The translations under genes and the position numbers were made by a program. The notes beneath the pieces were generated by a model. It searched no databases and had not been told where the DNA came from. It saw only the letters and a list, made by a program, of their open reading frames with translations. This document shows, in pieces, positions 42,243 to 54,914 of a stretch of 64,000 bases of DNA. How positions within the stretch are numbered: the stretch's first letter is position 1; the number at the start of each line of letters is the position of its first letter. The DNA comes from an uncultured Pseudomonadales bacterium (GTDB taxonomy: Bacteria; Pseudomonadota; Gammaproteobacteria; Pseudomonadales; Azotimanducaceae): contig CALHVX010000044.1 in NCBI GenBank assembly GCA_938036875.1, forward strand, positions 212,151 through 276,150, given 5' to 3'.

Positions 42243-42641
42243 TTAACCCTTGCGAATTAGAACCTGCGCTTCTTCTTCTAACGCTAGCAAACGGCGAGCC
42301 CAGTTATCTAGCAGTAGAAAGTCTTGCTCGCTGATCTCAAAGGCACGAGCCACTTCCTGTAACAGACACTCTTCTTCAATTTCAAAAGCGCCATCTGCAT
42401 AGCTCACCCGCAATAGGTTGATGATGGCAATCACCCGCGCCTCACGCGAAGCAAAGATATCGCCGATACCGGCCAGCTCTAGATATTCCGGTTCGATGCT
42501 GTCCGCCAGACCCATCTCACGCTTGAAGTCTTTGAGCATGCCCTCTTCATTGGGGTCCAACAGACCGTCGGACACCACTACGTTGTGCGCCAGGCCAAGC
42601 AAGGCCTCACGCTGCACCATCGTTAGATTAACCAGCCACAC
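42243..42641 (-). CDS. TerB-like (tellurite resistance fold) protein
   Basis: Acidic helical MVQREALLGLAHNVVVSDGLLDPNEEGMLKDFKREMGL...YADGAFEIEEECLLQEVARAF. Confidence 0.7.
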   Translation of the reverse strand: MWLVNLTMVQREALLGLAHNVVVSDGLLDPNEEGMLKDFKREMGLADSIEPEYLELAGIGDIFASREARVIAIINLLRVSYADGAFEIEEECLLQEVARAFEISEQDFLLLDNWARRLLALEEEAQVLIRKG

Positions 42642-42653
42642 AATTGGCTCCGG

Positions 42654-42782
42654 CTAGCCCAGATTGGCGATTACAGTGTCAGCCAAGCTCGTTACCATGA
42701 TCACAATGGACAACCAACCCCAGCCGATCAGCGCCTGCATGACCAGCGACTGCTCAAAAAAGTCTTCCAATAGATACCACAT
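42654..42782 (-). CDS. 42-aa single-TM small membrane protein
   Basis: MWYLLEDFFEQSLVMQALIGWGWLSIVIMVTSLADTVIANLG; ATG preceded by CAGGAGAGAAT SD; 12 nt upstream of TerB-like gene. Confidence 0.6.
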   Translation of the reverse strand: MWYLLEDFFEQSLVMQALIGWGWLSIVIMVTSLADTVIANLG

Positions 42783-42962
42783 ATTCTCTCCTGCGCCCGA
42801 TGAGACGGGACTATCTTGTTGTTTAGCTAAACCCTCTACCCCTAAGTGTAATGCAAACCCCACCAGTTCCACAGCCACTAACCCAGAAAACCAACCTAGC
42901 TCGCATTTTGCGAGCGATTGCGGACACTTGACGGGCCTTGTTGGATAACCCACCATGCGTCT

Positions 42963-43112
42963 ATGAGCGTTATGCACACACAGACCACCCTATCCGAGCC
43001 AACAGGCATCTGCCTGCAGGCCGGCATCGCTATTGCTGACACTGTTGTCAAGGTACCAGCGACTGAGATCTTTGGGTTTTGGTCTGCTTGGTATTTTACT
43101 TACCTGCATTAG
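42963..43112 (+). CDS. Candidate aromatic leader peptide of the DAHP synthase gene
   Basis: ORF ends ...EIFGFWSAWYFTYLH*, followed by hairpin and terminator upstream of DAHP synthase; ATG at 42963 or 42972. Confidence 0.7.
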   Translation: MSVMHTQTTLSEPTGICLQAGIAIADTVVKVPATEIFGFWSAWYFTYLH

Positions 43113-43129
43113 CGCGCCTAGTAAATTAA

Positions 43130-43149
43130 GGCAGCGTTCAACGGCTGCC
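43130..43149 (+). promoter_or_regulatory. Intermediate hairpin between leader peptide and terminator
   Basis: GGCAGC-GTTCAACG-GCTGCC. Confidence 0.5.
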
Positions 43150-43155
43150 CCCGGA

Positions 43156-43191
43156 AACCCCGATCGGCAAGCCGAGCGGGGTTTTTTTTTT
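43156..43191 (+). terminator. Intrinsic terminator / attenuator upstream of DAHP synthase
   Basis: AACCCCGATCGGC-AA-GCCGAGCGGGG + T10. Confidence 0.9.
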
Positions 43192-43267
43192 GGTTGCCAG
43201 CCGTCGGGCAGCCAACAATCACCTCAAGCTGCCGTTACCGGAACTTGATTAACCATGGAGAACACCA

Positions 43268-44374
43268 ATGCAGGACCCTACCGCCGAGCCGATAGACAAC
43301 ATCAACGTCGAGGGGCATGAGGTGTTGTTAACGCCACAGGAGCTAAAACGTCAGCAGCCTCTGAGCCCAACGCTGGCCAAGCAAGTGGATGACTGCCGGG
43401 CTGCCGTCAATGCTGTGTTAACCGGTGCAGACCCTAGATTGCTTGTGGTGGTTGGGCCCTGCTCTATACACGATGCGCACGCGGCGCGAGAGTACGCAAA
43501 ACGCCTGCAAAGGTTAGCTGGTGAAGTGGAAGACAACCTATTGCTGGTGATGCGGGCCTACTTTGAAAAACCCCGCACCACCGTGGGATGGAAGGGTTTG
43601 GTGAACGACCCTCATCTCGACGACAGCTTTGATGTGGCTGGTGGTCTACAACTAGCGCGCCAATTGTTGCTAGATATCACGGCATTGGGTTTACCCATCG
43701 CCACCGAAGCGCTAGACCCCATTGCTCCACAGTATCTGCAGGATTTGATCAGTTGGTCTGCGATTGGAGCACGCACCGCTGAATCACAAACCCACCGCGA
43801 AATGGCCTCGGGATTAAGCTGTGCTGTGGGTTTCAAAAATGGGACCGACGGTGATTTAGGTGTCGCCATCAATGCTCTAGGCTCGGTAGCAAGCGCACAT
43901 CGCTTTCTCGGCATCTCTCAGGCCGGTGAAGTGGCCGTCATTCATACCCGTGGTAATCCTATGGCTCATATTGTTCTGCGCGGAGGCAGCAATGGCGCCA
44001 ACTACAGCGCCGACCACATAACGGCAAGCGAGGCAGAACTGGCTAAGCTGCAATCACCACATCCGGCCAGTCGCAGCATTATGGTCGATTGCTCACACGC
44101 CAACTCCAGCAAAGATCACAACCGACAGGCCTTAGTTGCCAAAGATGTGGCTGGACAAATCGAAGCGGGAAACACAAGCATCGTCGGCTTGATGCTAGAA
44201 AGTCATTTGATTGCTGGCGCTCAATCTCTCAACAGCAGCGCAAAAGTTGAGCTGACCTACGGACAATCGGTAACGGATGCCTGTATCGGCTGGGAAGAAA
44301 CAACGGAACTGCTACGCGAGCTAAACCAACGCTTAGCGCAACCGCTGCGTCGTCGGTCTAGCACCTTGGCATAG
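43268..44374 (+). CDS. aroG: 3-deoxy-7-phosphoheptulonate synthase (DAHP synthase, class I)
   Basis: LLVVVGPCSIHDAHAAREYAKRL; MRAYFEKPRTTVGWKGLVNDP; VDCSHANSSKDHNRQ. Confidence 0.95.
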   Translation: MQDPTAEPIDNINVEGHEVLLTPQELKRQQPLSPTLAKQVDDCRAAVNAVLTGADPRLLVVVGPCSIHDAHAAREYAKRLQRLAGEVEDNLLLVMRAYFEKPRTTVGWKGLVNDPHLDDSFDVAGGLQLARQLLLDITALGLPIATEALDPIAPQYLQDLISWSAIGARTAESQTHREMASGLSCAVGFKNGTDGDLGVAINALGSVASAHRFLGISQAGEVAVIHTRGNPMAHIVLRGGSNGANYSADHITASEAELAKLQSPHPASRSIMVDCSHANSSKDHNRQALVAKDVAGQIEAGNTSIVGLMLESHLIAGAQSLNSSAKVELTYGQSVTDACIGWEETTELLRELNQRLAQPLRRRSSTLA

Positions 44375-44376
44375 CG

Positions 44377-44958
44377 TTACTTGTAATAGGCGTTTTCGGT
44401 TACGGTGTGGTCGGTGGAGTCTTTGATAGCGGTCAGCTCGGGAATTTGTTCCAGCAAGGTCTTCTCGACACCGTTTTTCAAGGTCACATCAACCGCAGCG
44501 CAACCCTGGCAACCACCGCCAAACTCCAAGATGGCAACATTGTCCTCAACAATCTCTACCAGTGATACTTGTCCACCGTGAGAAGCTAAGCCTGGATTGA
44601 TCTCGTTGTAGAGAACGTAGTTGATGCGATCTTCGATCGAGGCATCAGGGCCCACGTTGGGTGTCCGGGCATTTGGCGCTTTAATCGTGAGCTGCCCACC
44701 CATGCGGTCCTCTGCGTAGTCTACCTTCGCATCCACAAGGTAGCTTTCGCTACGTTTTTCGAACCAAGCCGTAAACTTGTCGTAAGCCACCGGGGTATCC
44801 CCCTCTTGCTCTTCGCCAGGGCGGCAATAGGCTATACAGGTCTCTGCATGCGGTGTGCCTGGCTGAGAAACAAAGATGCGAATGCCTATGCCCTCGCCCT
44901 CCTGGTTGCTCAGAAGTTCCGCTAAATACGTTTGTGCAGCTTCGGATATCTCGATCAC
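44377..44958 (-). CDS. nfuA: Fe/S biogenesis protein NfuA
   Basis: GTG start giving [M][36 protein letters not shown]-terminal [14 protein letters not shown] (CxxC). Confidence 0.92.
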   Translation of the reverse strand: MIEISEAAQTYLAELLSNQEGEGIGIRIFVSQPGTPHAETCIAYCRPGEEQEGDTPVAYDKFTAWFEKRSESYLVDAKVDYAEDRMGGQLTIKAPNARTPNVGPDASIEDRINYVLYNEINPGLASHGGQVSLVEIVEDNVAILEFGGGCQGCAAVDVTLKNGVEKTLLEQIPELTAIKDSTDHTVTENAYYK

Positions 44959-44963
44959 GCGTC

Positions 44964-44990
44964 TATTTCCCACCAATTTAGTGGGAAATA
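44964..44990. promoter_or_regulatory. 10-bp perfect inverted repeat immediately 5' of nfuA
   Basis: TATTTCCCAC-CAATTTA-GTGGGAAATA. Confidence 0.6.
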
Positions 44991-45251
44991 TTAACAATCT
45001 CTCTGCCCGGCCACAATGGCGCAGTATGTAAGCCCGCGATAAAGCCCGCTATATCCCAAAAACAGCACCAAAACGGCCCACAAATGCTTGTCTTAGCTAT
45101 CCTTGAGTAACTTTCACTACCAGTCCCGCTTTCTTCATTTGAGGCCGTGCTAACGTCTAGTAGATACTCAACGGGTTAGCTGACACCACTGCAACTACAG
45201 CTAGACCAGTCGCCTTCACTACCCAATGCCAAGAATGGAAACGCAATCACC

Positions 45252-48935
<3,684 letters not shown>

Positions 48936-49014
48936 GAGGCCTGCGCCTAGCTAGCCACCTAGGTGCCAAAGGCTAAAAGGAAGAAGCTGCCAATTGGCGG
49001 CTTGGTCAAGCGCT

Positions 49015-49227
49015 CTAGAAATCGGGCTTCCAACCAGAAACAAAATGTATCGCAAAGGCGATGGCGGTGACGATGATTATCAGAATGCCCTTCGCGTCTG
49101 CGCGGGCATCACTGGCGGCCTGCGAATCGTGCTCTGAATCTAATGCAGTCTCGGCTGGGGATTGCGGGTTGCTCACTAAGGCGTCCTCTTTAAAAACGGG
49201 TACTGTAACACTGACTTGTTGGTTCAA
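49015..49227 (-). CDS. Small single-TM hypothetical protein
   Basis: 70 aa; C-terminal TM ILIIIVTAIAFAIHFVSGW. Confidence 0.5.
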   Translation of the reverse strand: MNQQVSVTVPVFKEDALVSNPQSPAETALDSEHDSQAASDARADAKGILIIIVTAIAFAIHFVSGWKPDF

Positions 49228-49443
49228 ATCGCGGCCGCAGTGTACCCAAGGCTTGCTTGAGGCTCAATCTGCACGGCCGCCGATTGCGACTTAAAGCCGC
49301 CCAACGCAATAATTTGACGGCTTCTACCCCGGCTGGCGGCACCAAATTGACCGATTCGTTCTAACCTTAGACCCTTCCAGACTTGGAGGCCCGGATACTC
49401 GATGCTACCCTGCCCCGCCTCCGGGAAAGCGAACCATCACCTT

Positions 49444-51141
49444 ATGTATCAGTACAACAACTTCGACAAGCAGTTTGTTGCCGAACGTGTCTCCCAATAC
49501 CGAGATCAAACCGAACGCTATTTGGCTGGGGAGCTCAGCGAAGACGAATTTTTGCAGCTACGGCTGCGCAATGGGCTCTATGTCCAACGCCTAGCGCCTA
49601 TGCTACGTGTTGCCGTGCCTTACGGCACCCTGTCGAGCGCACAGCTGCGTGCCCTAGCTCGAGTCGCCCGGGACTACGACCGCGGTTATGGTCACCTGAG
49701 CACCCGCCAGAACATGCAATTTAACTGGCCTGAACTGGCTTCGGTGCCTGACATACTCGAAGACCTCGCCAAGGTTGAAATGCACGCTATCCAGACCAGC
49801 GGCAACTGCATTCGCAACGTGACCACAGACGAATACGCTGGCGTGGCGGCCGATGAAAGTGTGGATCCACGACCTTATTGCGAGATTATCCGCCAGTGGT
49901 CTACCGCCCATCCAGAGTTCGACTGGTTACCACGTAAATTTAAGATTGCAGTTACCGGCGCCAGCGATGATCGCGCTGCCGTTGATGTGCACGATATCGG
50001 TTTGCATGTGCGCCAGGTTGCCGGTGAGGTCGTGTTTGACGTAAAGGTCGGTGGTGGTCTAGGACGTACGCCCGTTATTGGCTCAACCATCAAAACTGAT
50101 CTACCCGTGGCTGACCTTTTGACCTACCTAGAAGCGATCATGCGCGTATACAACCGGTACGGTCGTCGCGACAACAAATACAAAGCGCGAATCAAAATTT
50201 TGGTTCGCGCCCTCACCGCTGATAAATTTCGTGACCAGGTTAACGCCGAATGGGCAGAAATTTTAGGTTCGCAACGCGGCAAAGCAAGCCGGTTACCCAC
50301 CAGCGAAGTGCAGCGCATGGAAACATTTTTTGCTCCGCCCGAGTACGCGGCGCTTGAAGATGCAACCAAGCTGCTCAGCAACCAGCGCATGGTTGAGCCA
50401 GAGTTTGATCGCTGGATGCGGCACAACGTCACTGCACACAAGCGCCCGGGTTACGCCGTTGTGGTGCTTTCTACCAAAGCTTTTGGCATTCCACCCGGCG
50501 ATGTTACCGATGCCCAAATGGAGTTGGTTGCAGATTGGGCTGACCAGTTCGGCTTTGGCGATATTCGTATCAGCCATCAACAAAACTTTGTGCTTCCGGA
50601 CGTACGCGCCGACGGTCTATTGGAACTGTGGCAACTCGCCAGTGCCAACGACCTGGCCAGCGCCAACGCCGGCCTGCTGACCGACATCATTTGCTGCCCG
50701 GGCGGCGACTACTGCTCGCTAGCCAACGCCAAATCCATCCCGGTTGCCGAGGCAATCCAAGACCACTTTGCTCAGTACGAAGATTTAGTAAACCTTGGTG
50801 ACCTAGACCTCAACATCTCGGGGTGCATGAACGCCTGCGGCCACCACCATGTGGGGCACATTGGCATACTTGGCGTGGATAAAAAGGGGGAGGAGTTTTA
50901 TCAAATCTCCCTTGGCGGGCATTCCGGTGATGCAGGCGCTGAAGCAAGCATCGGTAAAATTGTTGGGCCATCCGTATCTCGCAGCGAGGTCGTTGGGGTT
51001 ATCGATGAGATTATTGATGTGTACCTAGCACAACGCTTGCCGCAATCAGGTTCCAGCGAGCAACCAGAATCTTTCCTCAACTGTTTTCGCCGAATTGGCA
51101 TGGCACCCTTCAAGGAGCAAATTTATGCCGACGCTGAATAA
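49444..51141 (+). CDS. cysI: Sulfite reductase (nitrite/sulfite reductase family) CysI
   Basis: MYQYNNFDKQFVAERVSQYRDQTERYLAGEL; CCPGGDYCSLANAKS; NISGCMNACGHHHVG. Confidence 0.93.
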   Translation: MYQYNNFDKQFVAERVSQYRDQTERYLAGELSEDEFLQLRLRNGLYVQRLAPMLRVAVPYGTLSSAQLRALARVARDYDRGYGHLSTRQNMQFNWPELASVPDILEDLAKVEMHAIQTSGNCIRNVTTDEYAGVAADESVDPRPYCEIIRQWSTAHPEFDWLPRKFKIAVTGASDDRAAVDVHDIGLHVRQVAGEVVFDVKVGGGLGRTPVIGSTIKTDLPVADLLTYLEAIMRVYNRYGRRDNKYKARIKILVRALTADKFRDQVNAEWAEILGSQRGKASRLPTSEVQRMETFFAPPEYAALEDATKLLSNQRMVEPEFDRWMRHNVTAHKRPGYAVVVLSTKAFGIPPGDVTDAQMELVADWADQFGFGDIRISHQQNFVLPDVRADGLLELWQLASANDLASANAGLLTDIICCPGGDYCSLANAKSIPVAEAIQDHFAQYEDLVNLGDLDLNISGCMNACGHHHVGHIGILGVDKKGEEFYQISLGGHSGDAGAEASIGKIVGPSVSRSEVVGVIDEIIDVYLAQRLPQSGSSEQPESFLNCFRRIGMAPFKEQIYADAE

Positions 51142-51571
51142 CCAAGGTGAGGTCATTAACGACGCTTGGTTTGTTTCCGAACAAGCCGCTGATGATGGCA
51201 AGCCAGGGGCAATGGTCCCGGCAGACCGCTGGCAACCAGACTCCGGTGCCGGTCTGTACTTAGGTGTGGATGCCGAGCCTGAAGCCACCTATAGCGCGGC
51301 CGCCTTTATCGGCATCGATTTTCCAGCCTTTAACGATGGTCGGGGCTTGTCGCTAGCGGTGCTGCTACGCGAACGCTTAGGGTTCACCGGCGAGTTGCGC
51401 GCACTAGGGGATGTCCACCCTGACATGCTCCATTACCTTCAACGCAGCGGGTTCACCAGCTTCGAACTCCCTGCTGAACGTAACCTGGCCACAGCTCAAG
51501 CAGCATTACAGCCGTACACCGCGTATTATCAAGGCAGTATCGCCGAACCAACCCCGGTATTTCGGCGCTAA
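51125..51571 (+). CDS. DUF934 family protein (sulfite reduction-associated)
   Basis: IDFPAFNDGRGLSLAVLLRERLGFTGELRALGDVHPDMLHYLQRSGFTSFEL; overlaps cysI end. Confidence 0.88.
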   Translation: MPTLNNQGEVINDAWFVSEQAADDGKPGAMVPADRWQPDSGAGLYLGVDAEPEATYSAAAFIGIDFPAFNDGRGLSLAVLLRERLGFTGELRALGDVHPDMLHYLQRSGFTSFELPAERNLATAQAALQPYTAYYQGSIAEPTPVFRR

Positions 51572-51592
51572 CCGCCAGCAGGAGCCGGCACT

Positions 51593-52762
51593 TTGGAAAC
51601 CGGCATTGTTCATTCATTCTTCTTAATCTTTGCGGGGGCGGCCGTGTTGGCCACCGTAGCCCTCGCCACCCGTCAGCCGTTGCTCGTGGCCTATATCGTC
51701 TTAGGCGCATTGCTGGGACCCCATGGCTTGCAATGGGTAAGCGACGCGCGCTTGCTGTCCGAGATAGCTGAGGTTGGCATTATCTTCCTGCTCTTTTTGG
51801 TGGGGTTAGATCTAAAGCCAAGCCGACTCAAGAGTATGTTGGGTGAGGGGCTGCTGACCGGCATTGTCACCAGCCTGGTCTTTTTTGGTTTGGGCTTTGG
51901 GTTGCTTACAGCCTTCGGTTACACCCTGGCTGAGGCCATAGTATGCGGTGTTGCGGTGACCTTCAGCAGCACTATCCTTGGCATCAAACTGTTACCCACC
52001 ACGGTTCTACATCACCGCCATGTCGGTGAGATTGTGGTGAGCTTACTGTTGATTCAGGATTTTATCGCGATTATTGCGTTGATCGCCTTCGCGGGCATTG
52101 GGGCATCGGTTGGCGCAACGCTAAGCAATCTTGGGGTCGCCCTGCTGATGTTGCCCTTGCTGATTGGCGGTGCCTTCGTGGGCGTTAAGTGGATAGTTAC
52201 GCCGCTGTTGCGAAAGTTCGATGCCTTTCATGAGTTTATCTTTTTGGTCGCCATCGGCTGGTGCTTGGGCTTTGCTAGCCTCGCCCACTTTGCGGGTTTG
52301 TCGCTGGCCATTGGCGCCTTTGTCGCCGGTGTATCACTGGCCAATAGCCCCATAGCGCAGTACATCACGGAACACTTAAAGCCATTGCGTGATTTTTTCT
52401 TGGTGCTGTTTTTCTTTGGGGTTGGCGCCGGGTTGGATATAGAGCTCATGCTGAGCGTTGCTGTGCCAACCCTGGTGTTGGGTTTGCTCTTGGTGGCGGC
52501 AAAGCCCTTGGTGTTTGCCAAGCTTCTGCAATGGCAAGGGGAACCGAGCCAACAATCTTGGGAGGTTGGCTTTCGTCTCGGGCAAACCTCAGAGTTTTCG
52601 CTGCTGCTGAGCTACGTGGCGGTAACGGCAGGTTTGCTTGGCGAACATGCGGCCCATATTGTCCAAGGGGCCACGGTGCTCACCTTGTTGCTGAGCAGCT
52701 ACTTGGTTATCTTTCGCTACCCAAGCCCTATTGCCATCAACCCCGAGTTAAGGCGAGATTAA
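51593..52762 (+). CDS. Kef-type cation/proton antiporter (membrane domain only)
   Basis: TTG start; LARRPLLVAYIVLGALLGP-like, CPA2 family TM pattern; no RCK/TrkA-N domain in 389 aa. Confidence 0.85.
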   Translation: METGIVHSFFLIFAGAAVLATVALATRQPLLVAYIVLGALLGPHGLQWVSDARLLSEIAEVGIIFLLFLVGLDLKPSRLKSMLGEGLLTGIVTSLVFFGLGFGLLTAFGYTLAEAIVCGVAVTFSSTILGIKLLPTTVLHHRHVGEIVVSLLLIQDFIAIIALIAFAGIGASVGATLSNLGVALLMLPLLIGGAFVGVKWIVTPLLRKFDAFHEFIFLVAIGWCLGFASLAHFAGLSLAIGAFVAGVSLANSPIAQYITEHLKPLRDFFLVLFFFGVGAGLDIELMLSVAVPTLVLGLLLVAAKPLVFAKLLQWQGEPSQQSWEVGFRLGQTSEFSLLLSYVAVTAGLLGEHAAHIVQGATVLTLLLSSYLVIFRYPSPIAINPELRRD

Positions 52763-52772
52763 TGCCGCGTAA

Positions 52773-53762
52773 CTAGCGTAACGACACCACGCCACGGCCA
52801 ACCATTTTGCCAGCCAATATCTCGTCGATAGCGGCTGATACGTCGGTTAGCTCCAAAGAGCGCTTGAGCTCATGCAAGCGTGGCAGCTGCCAGCTAGACG
52901 CCAGCTTGTCCCAAATGCGCTGCTTCTCAGCCAGTGGCAGCTGGACCGAATCCACTCCAAGCAAATTCACATGACGCAAAATAAAGGGTAATACTGTTGC
53001 ATCAAACTGGGGGGAGGCAACCAAACCACAAGCGGCTAAGCTACAGCCGTACCGCAGGCTCTTAAGGGCGTTGAACAGAAGGTCACCACCCACGGTGTCC
53101 ACCACCCCACCATAAGTTTCCGCCAGCAGCGGCTTTTTGCCACCCTCTTGAAGTGCTTCACGAGGCAAAATTTCGCTCGCCCCAATGCGGGTCAAGAATT
53201 CGTGCTGCTCTGGCTTACCGCTCACCGCCGTGATGGTATAACCCAACGCCTTTAGCAGCATGATGGCCACTGAACCCACCCCGCCCGTTGCGCCGGTAAC
53301 CAACACTGGGCCGCTTTGCGGTGTCATACCCGCGCTCTCAAGCTTATCTACACACAAAGCCGCCGTGACCCCGGCAGTACCCAACACCATGCTGTCTTCC
53401 ATGCTCAGCGCTTCAGGTAACGCAACAACCCAATCTGCAGGCACACGTATTTGCTGGCCGTAGCCACCATCGGTACCCATGCCTAGATCAAAACCAATCA
53501 CCACCACGGGATCACCGGTGCCGAAACGATCGCTATCGCTGCTCACCACAACACCACTAGCATCAATACCGGGGGTATGTGGGAAGTTGCGCGACACACC
53601 AGGGTTACCTGTTGCAGATAGCGCATCTTTATAATTTAACGACGAGTAGTGAACGTCGATCAGCACCTCGCCTGGGGGTAAATCTTGGGTATCGCGAGTC
53701 ACGATACTACGCGTGAAACCGTCTTCACCTTTCTCTACCCGAAATGCTTGAAACTGACTCAT
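52773..53762 (-). CDS. acuI: Acrylyl-CoA reductase AcuI/YhdH-type oxidoreductase
   Basis: VEKGEDGFTRSIVTRDTQDLPPGEVLIDVHYSSLNYKDALSATGNPGVSRNFPHTPGIDASGVV. Confidence 0.92.
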   Translation of the reverse strand: MSQFQAFRVEKGEDGFTRSIVTRDTQDLPPGEVLIDVHYSSLNYKDALSATGNPGVSRNFPHTPGIDASGVVVSSDSDRFGTGDPVVVIGFDLGMGTDGGYGQQIRVPADWVVALPEALSMEDSMVLGTAGVTAALCVDKLESAGMTPQSGPVLVTGATGGVGSVAIMLLKALGYTITAVSGKPEQHEFLTRIGASEILPREALQEGGKKPLLAETYGGVVDTVGGDLLFNALKSLRYGCSLAACGLVASPQFDATVLPFILRHVNLLGVDSVQLPLAEKQRIWDKLASSWQLPRLHELKRSLELTDVSAAIDEILAGKMVGRGVVSLR

Positions 53763-53778
53763 TGTGTTACCTCAATAT

Positions 53779-54855
53779 TTAGCTTAATCGATTCCACTGC
53801 CCAAGCTGCGCGCGAAAGCTGTCGAACGACCGCTCCAGCGATTTAGCCGTTTGCGCTACACGACCTAATAGCTTGTCTAACGGCTTCACTTGTTCAACCC
53901 AACGCACTTCGTAGACGCTGGCCGACTCGCAGGCTTTCACCAAATAGCTATCACTGGTGGATATCTCGTCGATCAGGTTTAGCGCCACCGCCTCTTGGCC
54001 GTACCATGTTTCGCCAGTGGCCACTTCGGCCACATCCACACTGGGCCTATGAGCCGTGATGTGTTGCTGAAAAAGCGCATGAGTATCGTCCAGCTCCTGT
54101 TGGAATTTAGCCTTACCTTCTTCAGTGTTTTCTCCGAGCATGGTTAACGTCCGCTTATATTTACCAGCGGTGACCAACTCAACGTCAACATCATTTTTCT
54201 TCAGCAAACGGTGCACGTTTGGCACTTGCGCTACTACCCCAATGGATCCGACCACCGCAAAGGGCGCAGCAACAATGCGGTTGGCAACCGCTGCCATCAT
54301 ATAGCCGCCGCTAGCGGCAACCTTGTCCACAACTACGGTTAGCGGAATTTCCTGCTCGGTGACTCGATGCAATTGAGATGCGGCAAGACCATAACCGTGC
54401 ACCACCCCACCCGGGCTTTCTAAGCGCACGACCACTTCATCCTGGGTGCCAGCACTTGTGAGAACAGCGGTGATTTCTTTGCGCAGTTGGTCAACGCGCG
54501 ACGCTTGCACATCCCCATCAAAGTCCAGCACAAACACACGCTTGTCTTTGGCTTGGCGAGATTCTGCTGACTTACTCTTATGCCTCTGCTTTTGCTCCAA
54601 CTTGCTCTTGCGCTTTTCTTGCTTGGCTTCTAGCTTGGAGCGGCGCTTGTATTCATCTTCGCTCAGCAAGGCCGCTTGCAACTGATCTTTTTGATCGCGC
54701 AGCCGCTCGTTGTAATCGCTGACCCGCAGGTAGCCTCGCTCAGGATCGCTGCGTCGGGTACCCGCATTAGCTAGCGCCGACAGGATAATCAAAACAACCA
54801 CCAAAATGGTCGCCGCCTGGGCTAAGAACAATAAAAACTGGTAGAGATATTCCAT
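53779..54855 (-). CDS. sohB: Inner-membrane protease SohB
   Basis: MEYLYQFLLFLAQAATILVVVLIIL; DKVAASGGYMMAAVANRIVAAPFAVVGSIGVVAQVPN. Confidence 0.93.
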   Translation of the reverse strand: MEYLYQFLLFLAQAATILVVVLIILSALANAGTRRSDPERGYLRVSDYNERLRDQKDQLQAALLSEDEYKRRSKLEAKQEKRKSKLEQKQRHKSKSAESRQAKDKRVFVLDFDGDVQASRVDQLRKEITAVLTSAGTQDEVVVRLESPGGVVHGYGLAASQLHRVTEQEIPLTVVVDKVAASGGYMMAAVANRIVAAPFAVVGSIGVVAQVPNVHRLLKKNDVDVELVTAGKYKRTLTMLGENTEEGKAKFQQELDDTHALFQQHITAHRPSVDVAEVATGETWYGQEAVALNLIDEISTSDSYLVKACESASVYEVRWVEQVKPLDKLLGRVAQTAKSLERSFDSFRAQLGQWNRLS

Positions 54856-54914
54856 AGTGCATCACTTTTTTGGACGCGCTAATGTAGCCATCAGCAGCGT
54901 TCGCGTCCACCGCG

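Noticed and set aside
44998-45251. Cobalamin or SAM riboswitch upstream of metH
   Set aside because: The conserved B12-box and core sequence elements were not found; only a partial match (caccactgc) with no supporting helices seen.
51593-52762. Truncated/pseudogenised KefB because the RCK domain is missing
   Set aside because: Membrane-domain-only CPA2 antiporters are common; the ORF is intact with a plausible TTG start.
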